Assembly (NCBI GenBank): GCA_902788365.1 | Contig: CADAJN010000004.1 | Location: forward strand, 156,548 to 220,547 | DNA length: 64,000 bases | Direction of reading: 5' to 3' | From: an uncultured Pseudomonadota bacterium | GTDB lineage: Bacteria; Pseudomonadota; Alphaproteobacteria; RF32; CAG-239 | Part shown: one piece after another, positions 37,223-45,223 of the stretch | Layout of the letters: the number at the start of each line of letters is the position of its first letter | Numbering within the stretch: the first letter of the stretch is position 1 | Translations under genes and position numbers: made by a program | Notes under the pieces: generated by a model | The model's input: the letters and a program-made list of their open reading frames with translations, nothing else | The model's database searches: none | Told to the model about the DNA's origin: nothing

Positions 37223-37251
37223 TTTATAACAACATTCAAAATAAAAATCAA
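37223..37251 (-). promoter_or_regulatory. nifJ promoter
   Basis: Minus strand TTGATT (37251-37246), 17-base spacer, TATAAA (37228-37223). The leader contains an ACCGAAAAATCGGT hairpin. Confidence 0.6.
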
Positions 37252-37311
37252 GCGTATTTAAACAGTTAAGCAAAATTTATTTGCACAAAAAAAATCTTTT
37301 TAAAATAATAC

Positions 37312-37340
37312 TTGACAAATATGACAAATAGGCGTATATC
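37312..37340 (+). promoter_or_regulatory. Promoter of the M16-like gene
   Basis: TTGACA (37312-37317), 17-base spacer, TATATC (37335-37340); SD-less leader of about 50 bases ending CTGCGTATG. Confidence 0.7.
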
Positions 37341-37396
37341 AAGGATACATTTTTCAAATAATTAGTTTTTTATTTTTCTTTAATTATTAACTGCGT

Positions 37397-38569
37397 ATGA
37401 ATAAGAAGGTGTTAAGCAACGGCGTTGTGCTGTTGCATGTAGCGAACAATGGTCAAGCAGGATTTGAGCTGTCATTGACTTTCAAGTGCGGTCATCAGAA
37501 CGAGCCGAAGCTTGGTCTGGCTGCTCTGTATGAAAACTTGGTTCTGCGTCAGGCTCAGGGTGGGTTGTCTGCTATTTACGGCGGAAACCTGACCAGCTTC
37601 CAGACCAGCGGTCCTTTGAACGCTCTGAACAAGAAGTTCAATGAGCTCTGGTTGTGCTGCCTGCACCCGACGATTGATTCTGAGTCAATCAAGGCTGCTG
37701 CCGATGACATTGTCAAGCACACGATGGATCTGGCCGATGTGCCTTTGCGTCAGACCAAGTTGGCCTATAAGCACACAGCTTATGGGCAAGATGACGTGGT
37801 CTGGAACACTTCAGAGTATATCAGCAAGGTGTCCTTGCTGACGGCTGACGATGTGAAGGACTATGTTGATACATGCTTTGTTGGCAACAATTTGGTGATT
37901 GGCTATTCCGGTTCCGAGAGCGGTTTTGCCAAGGTGGTGAAGCTTGCAGACAAACTCTTCGGTTCTCTTCCTGCCGGCAAGCCCAGTGCTGTCAAGAGTT
38001 GGTTCTACACCGGCGGCTATCAGGAGATTCCCGGTAACGGCACCGTGCAGATTGCTATGTTCGGATGGGACATTTCGCGCTCGGGCAACTTTGCCGAGAC
38101 CAATGTTCTGATGAGCATGCTTTCATCCCGCATGGAACGCGCACTTGCACCGCTGGCTGCCACGTCTGAGGTGAAGATAGCCGGATACTTTGGGTTCCGC
38201 ACGCTTCGCATCAGCGTTGCCTGCTACAACCGCAAGAACTTTGACAAGGTGCTTGACGAGGTTTGCCATCAGGTGCATCGTCTGCGCAACGAACAAGCTT
38301 CGGCTCGTCGTCTGGAGACATCCAAGCAGCGCGCCATGGCTGAGCGTCTGGCCGTTTCTAACGAGCTGTTGCCACGTTCCGTGCATGCCGCATACTTGTT
38401 CCTCAAGCGCGGAATCGATTATGACAACAACCGCTGCGTTGAGAACATCAGCCGCACCGACGCCTATGATGTGATGGACAAGGCCCGTGACATCTTTACC
38501 CCCGAGATGACCTGCGTCATTTACGGCGGCAAGGCCTCCTATGAGGAGCTGCTCAAGAAGATGCTGTAG
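37397..38569 (+). CDS. M16-like peptidase homologue lacking the zinc motif
   Basis: 390 aa. The two-lobed layout of M16 inverse zincins is visible: an N-terminal half beginning LSNGVVLLHVANNG and FELSLTFKCGHQNEP, and a C-terminal half with VQIAMFGWDI. The HxxEH zinc site is absent; the matching helix reads LAALYENLVLR. It is probably non-catalytic, like the partner subunit of M16 pairs. No signal peptide. Codon use (CTG, CAG, AAG, GAG, AAC, TTC) contrasts with neighbouring genes, and the start lacks an SD. Possibly transferred or highly expressed. Confidence 0.65.
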   Translation: MNKKVLSNGVVLLHVANNGQAGFELSLTFKCGHQNEPKLGLAALYENLVLRQAQGGLSAIYGGNLTSFQTSGPLNALNKKFNELWLCCLHPTIDSESIKAAADDIVKHTMDLADVPLRQTKLAYKHTAYGQDDVVWNTSEYISKVSLLTADDVKDYVDTCFVGNNLVIGYSGSESGFAKVVKLADKLFGSLPAGKPSAVKSWFYTGGYQEIPGNGTVQIAMFGWDISRSGNFAETNVLMSMLSSRMERALAPLAATSEVKIAGYFGFRTLRISVACYNRKNFDKVLDEVCHQVHRLRNEQASARRLETSKQRAMAERLAVSNELLPRSVHAAYLFLKRGIDYDNNRCVENISRTDAYDVMDKARDIFTPEMTCVIYGGKASYEELLKKML

Positions 38570-38590
38570 CCAAATAGGCATTGACTTTCA

Positions 38591-38625
38591 AAACGGAAAC
38601 TGTATAATGCAGTTTCCGTTTTTTA
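38591..38625 (+). terminator. Terminator of the M16-like gene
   Basis: AAACGGAAACTG pairs with CAGTTTCCGTTT, 7-base loop, then TTTATTTT. Confidence 0.85.
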
Positions 38626-38639
38626 TTTTGAGGCTCAGA

Positions 38640-39485
38640 ATGGATATTTTATCGGACATATTTATAGATACGCTGATTGATAATATCAAACTTTTTCCGT
38701 TTTTGCTTATCACTTATTTGTTTTTGGAATATATGGAACACCGCACATCAGAAAGAGCGCTCCGACTTATTCGCAAAGCCGGTTACGGCGGACCTTTAAT
38801 CGGCGCTTTATGCGGTGCGTTGCCGCAATGCGGTTTTTCGGCAGCGGCCGGTAACCTGTTTGCCGCGCGTGTGATTAGTTTAGGCACGCTGATGGCCATT
38901 TTTTTATCCACTTCCGATGAAATGTTACCGATTATGATTGCCGATGCCGCCGAGCCAAAACTGATTACGGCGCTTTTGCTGTATAAAATCGGCTGCGCTC
39001 TTGTGTTTGGTTATATGATTGACTTTGTGTGGCGAAAATATACCCCTCAACCGGCGTTTAACATGGAAGAACTATGCAGCAATGAAAATTGTCATTGCGA
39101 AGACGGCATTTGGCTTCCGGCTTTGCATCACTCTGTTCGGATTGCCCTGTTTATTTTTGCCGTTACACTGATTTTAAACGCCATATTTGCTTATATTCAC
39201 CCTGTCCGTTTGTCGGCTTATTTGCAAACGCCGATTTTAGGCGAGCTGGGTAGCGGCTTGTTCGGTCTGATGCCGAATTGTTCGGCCTCGGTGATTTTAA
39301 CGCAACTTTATTTGGAAAACTGTATCAATATCAGCACTTTGCTGAGCGGCAGTTTAGTTAATGCCGGCGTTGGGCTTTTGATTTTGTTTCGCGTCAATCG
39401 GCACTTAAAGCAAAACTTACACATATTAGCACTGTTGTATATATGCGGCGTAGCTGGGGGTTTGTTCAGCCGATTGGTATTTTAG
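38640..39485 (+). CDS. Putative multi-span heavy-metal exporter (ArsP_2/DUF2899 type)
   Basis: 281 aa from the ATG at 38640 (MDILSDIFIDTLIDNIKLF); the frame continues upstream but overlaps the previous terminator. About eight to ten hydrophobic helices. Conserved words GALCGALPQCGFSAAAGN and GLFGLMPNCSASV repeat the P-x-C motif in each half, as in the 10TM heavy-metal/manganese exporter family. A Cys/His cluster (ELCSNENCHCEDG) sits in a central loop, fitting metal binding. Inner membrane; the exact metal cannot be told. Confidence 0.72.
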   Translation: MDILSDIFIDTLIDNIKLFPFLLITYLFLEYMEHRTSERALRLIRKAGYGGPLIGALCGALPQCGFSAAAGNLFAARVISLGTLMAIFLSTSDEMLPIMIADAAEPKLITALLLYKIGCALVFGYMIDFVWRKYTPQPAFNMEELCSNENCHCEDGIWLPALHHSVRIALFIFAVTLILNAIFAYIHPVRLSAYLQTPILGELGSGLFGLMPNCSASVILTQLYLENCINISTLLSGSLVNAGVGLLILFRVNRHLKQNLHILALLYICGVAGGLFSRLVF

Positions 39486-39529
39486 CTTTGCCTTTTCCAC
39501 CGATGAAACAAATTGTAACGTTTTGTGTC

Positions 39530-39558
39530 TTGCGCACAAACGCATAAATCTTTATGCT
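39530..39558 (+). promoter_or_regulatory. Possible lpxA promoter
   Basis: TTGCGC (39530-39535), 17-base spacer, TATGCT (39553-39558). Confidence 0.45.
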
Positions 39559-39595
39559 AAACTAAAATAAAAATCAATTATGAAAGGATTATATT

Positions 39596-40393
39596 ATGGC
39601 AAAAATTCATCCAAGTGCAATTATTGAAGATGGCGCACAAATTGCCGCAAGTGCGGAAATCGGTCCGATGTGCTGGATCAGTTCACAAGCAAAAATCGGC
39701 GAAAATGTAAAGCTTTTAGGTCAAGTAACCGTTTATGGCAACACCACCATCGGTGAAGGCACAATCGTATTTCCGGGCGCACGCTTAGGTTGCGGACCGC
39801 AAGATCACGGCAACGAATTTCAGCCGGAAGCTAAATTGATTATCGGCAAAAATAACATCATTCGTGAAAATGTAACCATGCATTCGGGCACGCCGAAAGA
39901 GCATTTTACCACTGTGGTCGGTGACGGCGGCATGTTTATGATTAACTCGCACATTGCGCACGACTGCGTGGTCGGTAACGGCGTAATTATGACCAACAAC
40001 GCGGTTATCGGCGGTCATGTGCATTTGGGAGACGGCGTCATTTTGGGCGGTAACTGTGCCGTGCACCAATTTGTTCATATCGGTCGCAAGGCTATGGTCG
40101 GCGGCGTTTCCGGTGTGGCACGCGACATTATTCCGTTTGGCATAGCCAACGGCGTGCCGGCGCGTTTGCGCGGCTTGAACGTTATCGGCCTAAAACGCAG
40201 CGGCGTTGATGAAGCCACCATTAAAGCTTGCACCCGCGCATTTATGTTTGTGTTTAAAGGTAAAGAAGGAAACTTTGAAGAACGCGTTAATGCCGCATTT
40301 GAAAAATATAAAGACAATGCTATGGTTATGGAACAACTGGAGTTTATTAAAGAATCGCTTAGCGGTAAGCGTAACATAACCACGGCAGATTAA
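39596..40393 (+). CDS. lpxA: UDP-N-acetylglucosamine acyltransferase LpxA
   Basis: First step of lipid A synthesis: transfers a 3-hydroxyacyl chain from ACP to UDP-GlcNAc in the cytoplasm. Left-handed beta-helix hexapeptide repeats from residue 4 to about 190 (IHPSAIIEDGAQI, AKIGENV), the catalytic His in NSHIAHDCVVGN, and the C-terminal helical domain starting about 195. 265 aa. It shows the cell makes LPS. It stands alone, without the usual lpxD/fabZ/lpxB neighbours, and has a strong terminator. Confidence 0.95.
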   Translation: MAKIHPSAIIEDGAQIAASAEIGPMCWISSQAKIGENVKLLGQVTVYGNTTIGEGTIVFPGARLGCGPQDHGNEFQPEAKLIIGKNNIIRENVTMHSGTPKEHFTTVVGDGGMFMINSHIAHDCVVGNGVIMTNNAVIGGHVHLGDGVILGGNCAVHQFVHIGRKAMVGGVSGVARDIIPFGIANGVPARLRGLNVIGLKRSGVDEATIKACTRAFMFVFKGKEGNFEERVNAAFEKYKDNAMVMEQLEFIKESLSGKRNITTAD

Positions 40394-40420
40394 AGTCAAA
40401 CAAACGTCTTTAAATGATTT

Positions 40421-40457
40421 AATCCCCCTTTGCACAAAACAAAGGGGGATTTTTTTA
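40421..40457 (+). terminator. lpxA terminator
   Basis: AATCCCCCTTTG...AAAGGGGGATT hairpin followed by TTTTT; it also lies before the converging gene. Confidence 0.85.
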
Positions 40458-40491
40458 TTAAATGTGCCAGATTTATTATCGGCACATAGTG

Positions 40492-41301
40492 TCAGTAAGA
40501 TTGCCTCATTATCTGCGCCAGCAAATCCACTTCAAGCTCGCCGTTGACGATGGACAAGCGCGTTAACAAATACGTCAAAATCTGTTCAAGGCCTTGTCCG
40601 ATTGTTTTCCGATGATTAGGAAAGCAGTAGGTCAAGGGGACCACATCCAATCCTTGATCCAACAAAATTTCTACCTTCATTTCCTCGTTGACAGAGGTCC
40701 TGTCGTCACTTAAAGAGACCACATAAACAAGGGCTCTGCCACATTCAATCTGATTGCCGTGGCGCTTAAGGCTGATGTTTTTTTCTTTGGAGCCGAGCTG
40801 ACGATTGATGCGTTCTAACAGCGACTGATAGCGTTCCACATAGTTATCTGTCGTTTCCTTCAGATAAATCTTAACATACATTACTTGAGAAACAAAAGCT
40901 CGCAATGTTTGCATAAGCTGCTCTTGCAACAAAACGTGACTGAGCGACAACTCATTTTCAATTATCAGTGACGGCGTAGAACGTGACGACGCTAAGCAAA
41001 GTGCTTGCAACTGTGATAATTGCTCTTTCGTTAAGGCCGGAGCATACATAACCGCCGGCACAAAGTAATAACGATAAGTCTTAATGCGCTCAAAAGCCGT
41101 CTTGGGCTCGCCAAAATCCAGCACCAATGTCGGTGTTTGCGCCAACAAGGCGTCTTCCAAATCAGAAAATGTTGACTTTCGAGGCTTGTCATTGCAATCC
41201 ACCGAGAATATTACTTTGTATTCATCAGCATGCTCTTGCAGCCACTCAAGCGCCAACTTACCCATGGGGGTTTTTGCCCCGACAATTCCTAATAATACCA
41301 T
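40492..41301 (-). CDS. DapB-like (dihydrodipicolinate reductase-like) protein, divergent
   Basis: 269 aa from the ATG at 41301 (MVLLGIVGAKTPMGKLALEW). The N-terminus follows the DapB Rossmann pattern (hydrophobic strand, G..G..MGK, then VDCND), and PTLVLDFGEP matches the position of D(V/F)T.P. The catalytic H-H-R.K-D segment of DapB is not evident; the region instead has LKRHGNQIECGRALVY. It may be a degenerate paralogue with another role in lysine or wall precursor metabolism, or a different NAD-binding protein. The leader lacks an SD and ends TTGCGTATG. Confidence 0.55.
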   Translation of the reverse strand: MVLLGIVGAKTPMGKLALEWLQEHADEYKVIFSVDCNDKPRKSTFSDLEDALLAQTPTLVLDFGEPKTAFERIKTYRYYFVPAVMYAPALTKEQLSQLQALCLASSRSTPSLIIENELSLSHVLLQEQLMQTLRAFVSQVMYVKIYLKETTDNYVERYQSLLERINRQLGSKEKNISLKRHGNQIECGRALVYVVSLSDDRTSVNEEMKVEILLDQGLDVVPLTYCFPNHRKTIGQGLEQILTYLLTRLSIVNGELEVDLLAQIMRQSY

Positions 41302-41344
41302 ACGCAAAACTGTTAAATGTTAATAATTAAAAAAGTTCGGCTTC

Positions 41345-41373
41345 ATTCTGCCATGTTTGTTTTATTTTGTCAA
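41345..41373 (-). promoter_or_regulatory. Promoter of the DapB-like gene
   Basis: Minus strand TTGACA (41373-41368), 17-base spacer, CAGAAT (41350-41345). Confidence 0.6.
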
Positions 41374-41383
41374 TATTTTTTGC

Positions 41384-41411
41384 TTGACTTTTCAGCGCAC
41401 GGTTCTATAAC
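41384..41411 (+). promoter_or_regulatory. Promoter of the three-hairpin RNA
   Basis: TTGACT (41384-41389), 16-base spacer, TATAAC (41406-41411), divergent from the DapB-like promoter 11 bases away. Confidence 0.65.
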
Positions 41412-41417
41412 AAAAGA

Positions 41418-41658
41418 AGTTTTTTTTATAATTAGCATTTGAATTATTAAGCAACACAAATAATATAAATCATCAGATCTTTTTTATAATTATCGGTTCA
41501 AGCGGTTGTGAAACACCTTGTGCCGGTCATACTGAAAAGGTAAAACAATAGGTTAACGAGGTTCGAGCGGTTGCATACCCCTTGAACTGATTGTGTGAAA
41601 AAAATTAAACATTTTGAGCTCAGGCGATTGTGAAATCCCCTGAGCTTTTTCTTTTTTT
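41418..41658 (+). ncRNA. RNA with three stem-loops carrying a repeated loop sequence
   Basis: Predicted ~240-nt transcript. Three hairpins carry related loops: SL1 (41493-41524, loop CGGTTGTGAAACAC), SL2 (41561-41587, stem GTTCGAG/CTTGAAC, loop CGGTTGCATACCC), SL3 (41618-41645, stem GCTCAGG/CCTGAGC, loop CGATTGTGAAATCC). Stems differ while loops are conserved, and SL3 plus TTTTTCTTTTTTT is the terminator. The 5' 75 bases are AT-rich. It lies 85 bases upstream of the MORN/ankyrin gene, so it is either a leader attenuator or a free sRNA or sponge. No known family recognised. Confidence 0.65.
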
Positions 41659-41743
41659 AAATTTTGTTTGTGCGGTAAATTAAATGATTATTAACTCTGA
41701 ATGTGCTAGATTTGAAAAAAATAATTTTTAAAGAGAGGCGCCG

Positions 41744-44700
41744 ATGTTTGGTTCTAAATTTGCTTTTTGTTTGTTAACTTCCACCATGCTTTCTATGCCG
41801 GTTTGGGCAGCAGATGTCACATTATATAATGCCGACGATATAGAATTTAAAACCGAAAACGGTATAGATATTGCTTATACCGCAGACGGAAAAACACTAT
41901 CTGGCGCGCTCATATTACCGGATGACGAAGGCCGACAAATTACTTATTTTTACAGAAACGGCCTTAAACACGGCGTTGCAACGTCACATTATGAAGACGG
42001 TAAAATGGAGCTGGAAATTACCTATCGCAAAGGTTTGAAAAACGGCGAAGAAATTACATTTTATGAAAACGGCAAACCGCAATTTAAAAAAACATACAGC
42101 AACGATGTTTTAGACGGCGAATATATCGCTTTTTATAATAACGGCAAACCGCAACAACGTAGTTTATATGAAAAAGGTCTTTTGAGCGGCGAAACCGATT
42201 ATTTTGACCACGACGGCAATTTAGTTAAGATTGAACATTATCAAAATGGTGTTAAAAACGGTGTGGAACGAATTATTCAAAACAATACACTGGTAGAAGA
42301 AAATAATTATGTTGACGGCAAATTAGACGGTGTCGGTAAAAAATATAATGCTCAATATTTAACCGAAGAAATTACTTACAAAAACGGAAAAAGAAACGGG
42401 GTGCGTCGCATTTTTGCCGAAGACGGCGGTATTACAATTATTCCGTATGTAAATGATAAAAAATCAGGCATTGGCAAAAGTTTTTCGCCAACAACGCGTA
42501 TCGGCACCCGCACAAACTATTTAAACGACAAAAAAAACGGTATTTATAGCGAATGGATTGATAATGGTGCCATTGAAAATGTGGAAAAATATGATCGCAC
42601 GCCGCAAGATGCGGATTGCCAATGCAAGCAAATTCGCATTGAAAACTATAAAAACGATAAAAAGGACGGCGTGGCGCGTTATTTCGGTGCTGATGGTGAA
42701 TTAGAAAAAGTCAGTTATTTTATGGATGATGTAGAATTGGCGCAGACCAATATTTCACACACGCCGCAATTAAACGATATTTTTGTTTCTTATAAAAACG
42801 ATCGTCTGAATGAATATGCCGAACGTCGCAATATGTGGTATAGTGTTTTATGGCTCGGCCTTTCTACCGGTAAAATTGATATTCTCAACGAGCTGGATAA
42901 GCAGATGAAAATGATGGCCGCCGATATGGCTGATATGGAAACATATCAAAAAATCAATCCGACGCAATTTGCCCGCCAAAACAGAGAGCTGTTTTTCGGT
43001 CTAACGCCGCTGAGTTATGCCGTTAATGTGGCGGCGCCAACCGAAATTTTGCAAAAGTTTGCAGTCTCAAAGGAATTGATTGAAGCTGTTAATCCGCGCG
43101 GCACCACTGCACTGCAAGAGGCTGTGCGTCTTAACAACTTGGATATGGTCAAGTATTTGTTGTTACAGCATGCTGATGTAAAAAAGAAAGATGCTAACGG
43201 CAATACCATTTTGCTGGCAGCCCTTAAAGAAGGCGTGCAACTGCCGATTATTGACGCTTTAATTAAAGCCGGTGCCGATATTAACGCGCAAGACAAACAA
43301 GGCAACAATGCGTTGCTGGTTGCTCTCAAAAACGGACAGTCCTCATCGGTTATTCGCACTTTGCTTGATGCCGGCGCTGATGTAAATTCAAAAGACAAGC
43401 AAGGCACTTCGGCCTTTTTGTTGGCAGTTAAACAACAAGATGTTGAACTTATGAATCTGTTTTTGGAATATAATGCCGATTTGAAAAACTTGGCACCAAA
43501 CGGCGACAGTTTACTGGATTATGCCTATACTTATCAAGCGCCAAAACATATTTTGCAAATGATTTTACAAAACGGTGCCAATGTCAATGCTTTAAATCAA
43601 GCCGGACAACTGCCGATTATTAAGGCGCTGACGGCTAAAGATTATGAAATGGTTGCCACCTTGTTGCAATATGGTGCAGATGTTAATGTAACCGATAAAA
43701 ATCAGGAAAGCGCCCTTACTTATGTGTTGCAACATGATGATGTTCCGGAAGAAATTGAAACACAAATTTTTGCGCATAACACCGATTATCAAGGCTATTT
43801 ACCAAAAATAGATCAGCCGATGTGGAAAGTTTTATTATCGCAAGAACGCGGCGATTTGTTAAATGACGTTTTTGCGCAAATTGATTTAATTCATCCCGAT
43901 GAGCGCGGTGAAGTGCCGTTGCACCATATTTTAATTTCTGATGTGGAACCTGAATTTGTAGATATGGCCTTAGACCATGTGTCGCAAATTGATGAAAAAT
44001 ATCTGTGGGAAGCACTGGAAAATAAAAATCTGCTGATTTTACAAAAGCTGGTAGCGCACGGTGCCAATGTAAACGCTCGCAACGTCGGTAACAACACACT
44101 ATTACACTATGTGGTGCGGCATCAGTATGATAAAGATTATATAGAAGCTCTGGCGGGTGGAAAGTTAGAAGTAGATGCGCTGGACGGCAACGGCCAAACG
44201 GCTCTGGCTTTGGCTATTGAACAAAACAATGAGCCTTTGGTGCGTGCCTTATTGCAGCACGGTGCCGATGTAAACAAAATCTTAGACGATAAAACTTATC
44301 TAACCGATTTAACTGCCGAACAAGCCGATATTTTACAAGATTTGGTGCGTTTCGGTGCGAAATTTGATTATGTTGATGCGCAAAATAAAACCATTTTGGA
44401 ATATGCCGTTTATCATCTGAATGCCGACTTGGTTGAAGAAGCATTGATTGCAAAATCTGATGCCGACAAAAAAGATTTAGACGGCAACACTTTGATTTTG
44501 CAACTGGCAGATGCAGTGTCTGAAAATAAAGATATGCCTAGCGAAGAATTGGTCAGTGCCGTTGAAAAAATTGTGGTATTGCTCACAAGTGCCGGATTGG
44601 ACATCAACGCGCAGAACATTAACGGCGAAACACTTTTAATCCGTTTGGCAAAATTGCCGACTGCGCATTATGAAGCGTTGGCGGAAATGTTGCTTACGCA

Positions 44701-44770
44701 TGAGCTTAATCCGGAGCTAAAAGACCAATATGATCACACCGCTGATTACTATCTGCCAAAAGCAAAATAA
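41744..44770 (+). CDS. Secreted MORN-like (YwqK) plus ankyrin-repeat protein, 1008 aa
   Basis: Signal peptide (FAFCLLTSTMLSMPVWAA) directs it out of the cytoplasm. About residues 25-330 hold ten or so MORN/YwqK-type repeats (for example YYEDGKMELEITYRKGLKNG-like units with NG..G spacing). About 410-1000 hold many ankyrin repeats (GTTALQEAVRLNNLDMVKYL; GANVNARNVGNNTLLHYV). Both repeat types bind proteins or surfaces. The SD is AGAGAGG. It follows the three-hairpin RNA. Two repeat families in one exported protein suggest a surface or host-contact role; that is inference. Confidence 0.82.
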   Translation: MFGSKFAFCLLTSTMLSMPVWAADVTLYNADDIEFKTENGIDIAYTADGKTLSGALILPDDEGRQITYFYRNGLKHGVATSHYEDGKMELEITYRKGLKNGEEITFYENGKPQFKKTYSNDVLDGEYIAFYNNGKPQQRSLYEKGLLSGETDYFDHDGNLVKIEHYQNGVKNGVERIIQNNTLVEENNYVDGKLDGVGKKYNAQYLTEEITYKNGKRNGVRRIFAEDGGITIIPYVNDKKSGIGKSFSPTTRIGTRTNYLNDKKNGIYSEWIDNGAIENVEKYDRTPQDADCQCKQIRIENYKNDKKDGVARYFGADGELEKVSYFMDDVELAQTNISHTPQLNDIFVSYKNDRLNEYAERRNMWYSVLWLGLSTGKIDILNELDKQMKMMAADMADMETYQKINPTQFARQNRELFFGLTPLSYAVNVAAPTEILQKFAVSKELIEAVNPRGTTALQEAVRLNNLDMVKYLLLQHADVKKKDANGNTILLAALKEGVQLPIIDALIKAGADINAQDKQGNNALLVALKNGQSSSVIRTLLDAGADVNSKDKQGTSAFLLAVKQQDVELMNLFLEYNADLKNLAPNGDSLLDYAYTYQAPKHILQMILQNGANVNALNQAGQLPIIKALTAKDYEMVATLLQYGADVNVTDKNQESALTYVLQHDDVPEEIETQIFAHNTDYQGYLPKIDQPMWKVLLSQERGDLLNDVFAQIDLIHPDERGEVPLHHILISDVEPEFVDMALDHVSQIDEKYLWEALENKNLLILQKLVAHGANVNARNVGNNTLLHYVVRHQYDKDYIEALAGGKLEVDALDGNGQTALALAIEQNNEPLVRALLQHGADVNKILDDKTYLTDLTAEQADILQDLVRFGAKFDYVDAQNKTILEYAVYHLNADLVEEALIAKSDADKKDLDGNTLILQLADAVSENKDMPSEELVSAVEKIVVLLTSAGLDINAQNINGETLLIRLAKLPTAHYEALAEMLLTHELNPELKDQYDHTADYYLPKAK

Positions 44771-44773
44771 ATA

Positions 44774-44802
44774 TTGACAAAATATTAGACTTATGCTATT
44801 TT
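44774..44802 (+). promoter_or_regulatory. Promoter of the 73-aa gene
   Basis: TTGACA (44774-44779), 17-base spacer, TATTTT (44797-44802); leader of about 50 bases without SD, ending TTTACGTATG. Confidence 0.65.
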
Positions 44803-44857
44803 GCCGATAACAAACAGTTATTCTGACAATTTTTATTAATTCTTTAATGCTTTACGT

Positions 44858-45079
44858 ATGAAAGAGAAGTATCTCAATGCCACCGGTGAAGCTGCTTTTC
44901 GCCTGTGGATGTTTTCTCTCGGCCTTGCTGAGCTGAAAACTAACTTTAACGCTGCCAAGCGCGACGCTCTGCTGGAGAAAGTGTATGCCTTTGCCAATGG
45001 ACGCTGGGTTGAGAACAACGCCACCGACGAGGAAAAGAAAGATCTTCAGCAGATTGCAAAAGAACTTGAAGCGCTCTAA
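44858..45079 (+). CDS. Small 73-aa protein of unknown function with atypical codon use
   Basis: MKEKYLNATGEAAFRLWMF then a Lys/Glu-rich helical tail ending KELEAL. No membrane segment or known motif. All ten leucines use CTN codons and none TTA/TTG, the reverse of neighbouring genes. It has its own TTGACA promoter and strong terminator, so it is a real transcription unit. The start context ACGTATG without SD matches three other genes in the window. Function unknown. Confidence 0.7.
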   Translation: MKEKYLNATGEAAFRLWMFSLGLAELKTNFNAAKRDALLEKVYAFANGRWVENNATDEEKKDLQQIAKELEAL

Positions 45080-45101
45080 ACAACGCTCATCTCATTTCAA
45101 A

Positions 45102-45138
45102 ACACATGACATTTCAACAATGTCGTGTGTTTTTTTTA
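45102..45138 (+). terminator. Terminator of the 73-aa gene
   Basis: ACACATGACATT pairs with AATGTCGTGTGT (5-base loop), then eight Ts. Confidence 0.9.
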
Positions 45139-45161
45139 TTGCGCGCAAAATAAGACAGCGC

Positions 45162-45191
45162 TTGACTTTTGTATACCGTTTTGCTTACAAT
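45162..45191 (+). promoter_or_regulatory. Promoter of the nucleoside salvage operon
   Basis: TTGACT (45162-45167), 18-base spacer, TACAAT (45186-45191). Confidence 0.6.
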
Positions 45192-45223
45192 AAGCACTAT
45201 CTGTTGTATTTAAGGAGCTGCTG

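Noticed and set aside
38541..38639. Longer N-terminus for the metal exporter
   Set aside because: The extra 33 codons overlap the end of the M16-like gene and its terminator hairpin; the ATG at 38640 begins the membrane protein proper.
41493..41590. tRNA-like GTTCGAG word
   Set aside because: No acceptor, D or anticodon arms fit; the word belongs to a stem of the three-hairpin RNA.
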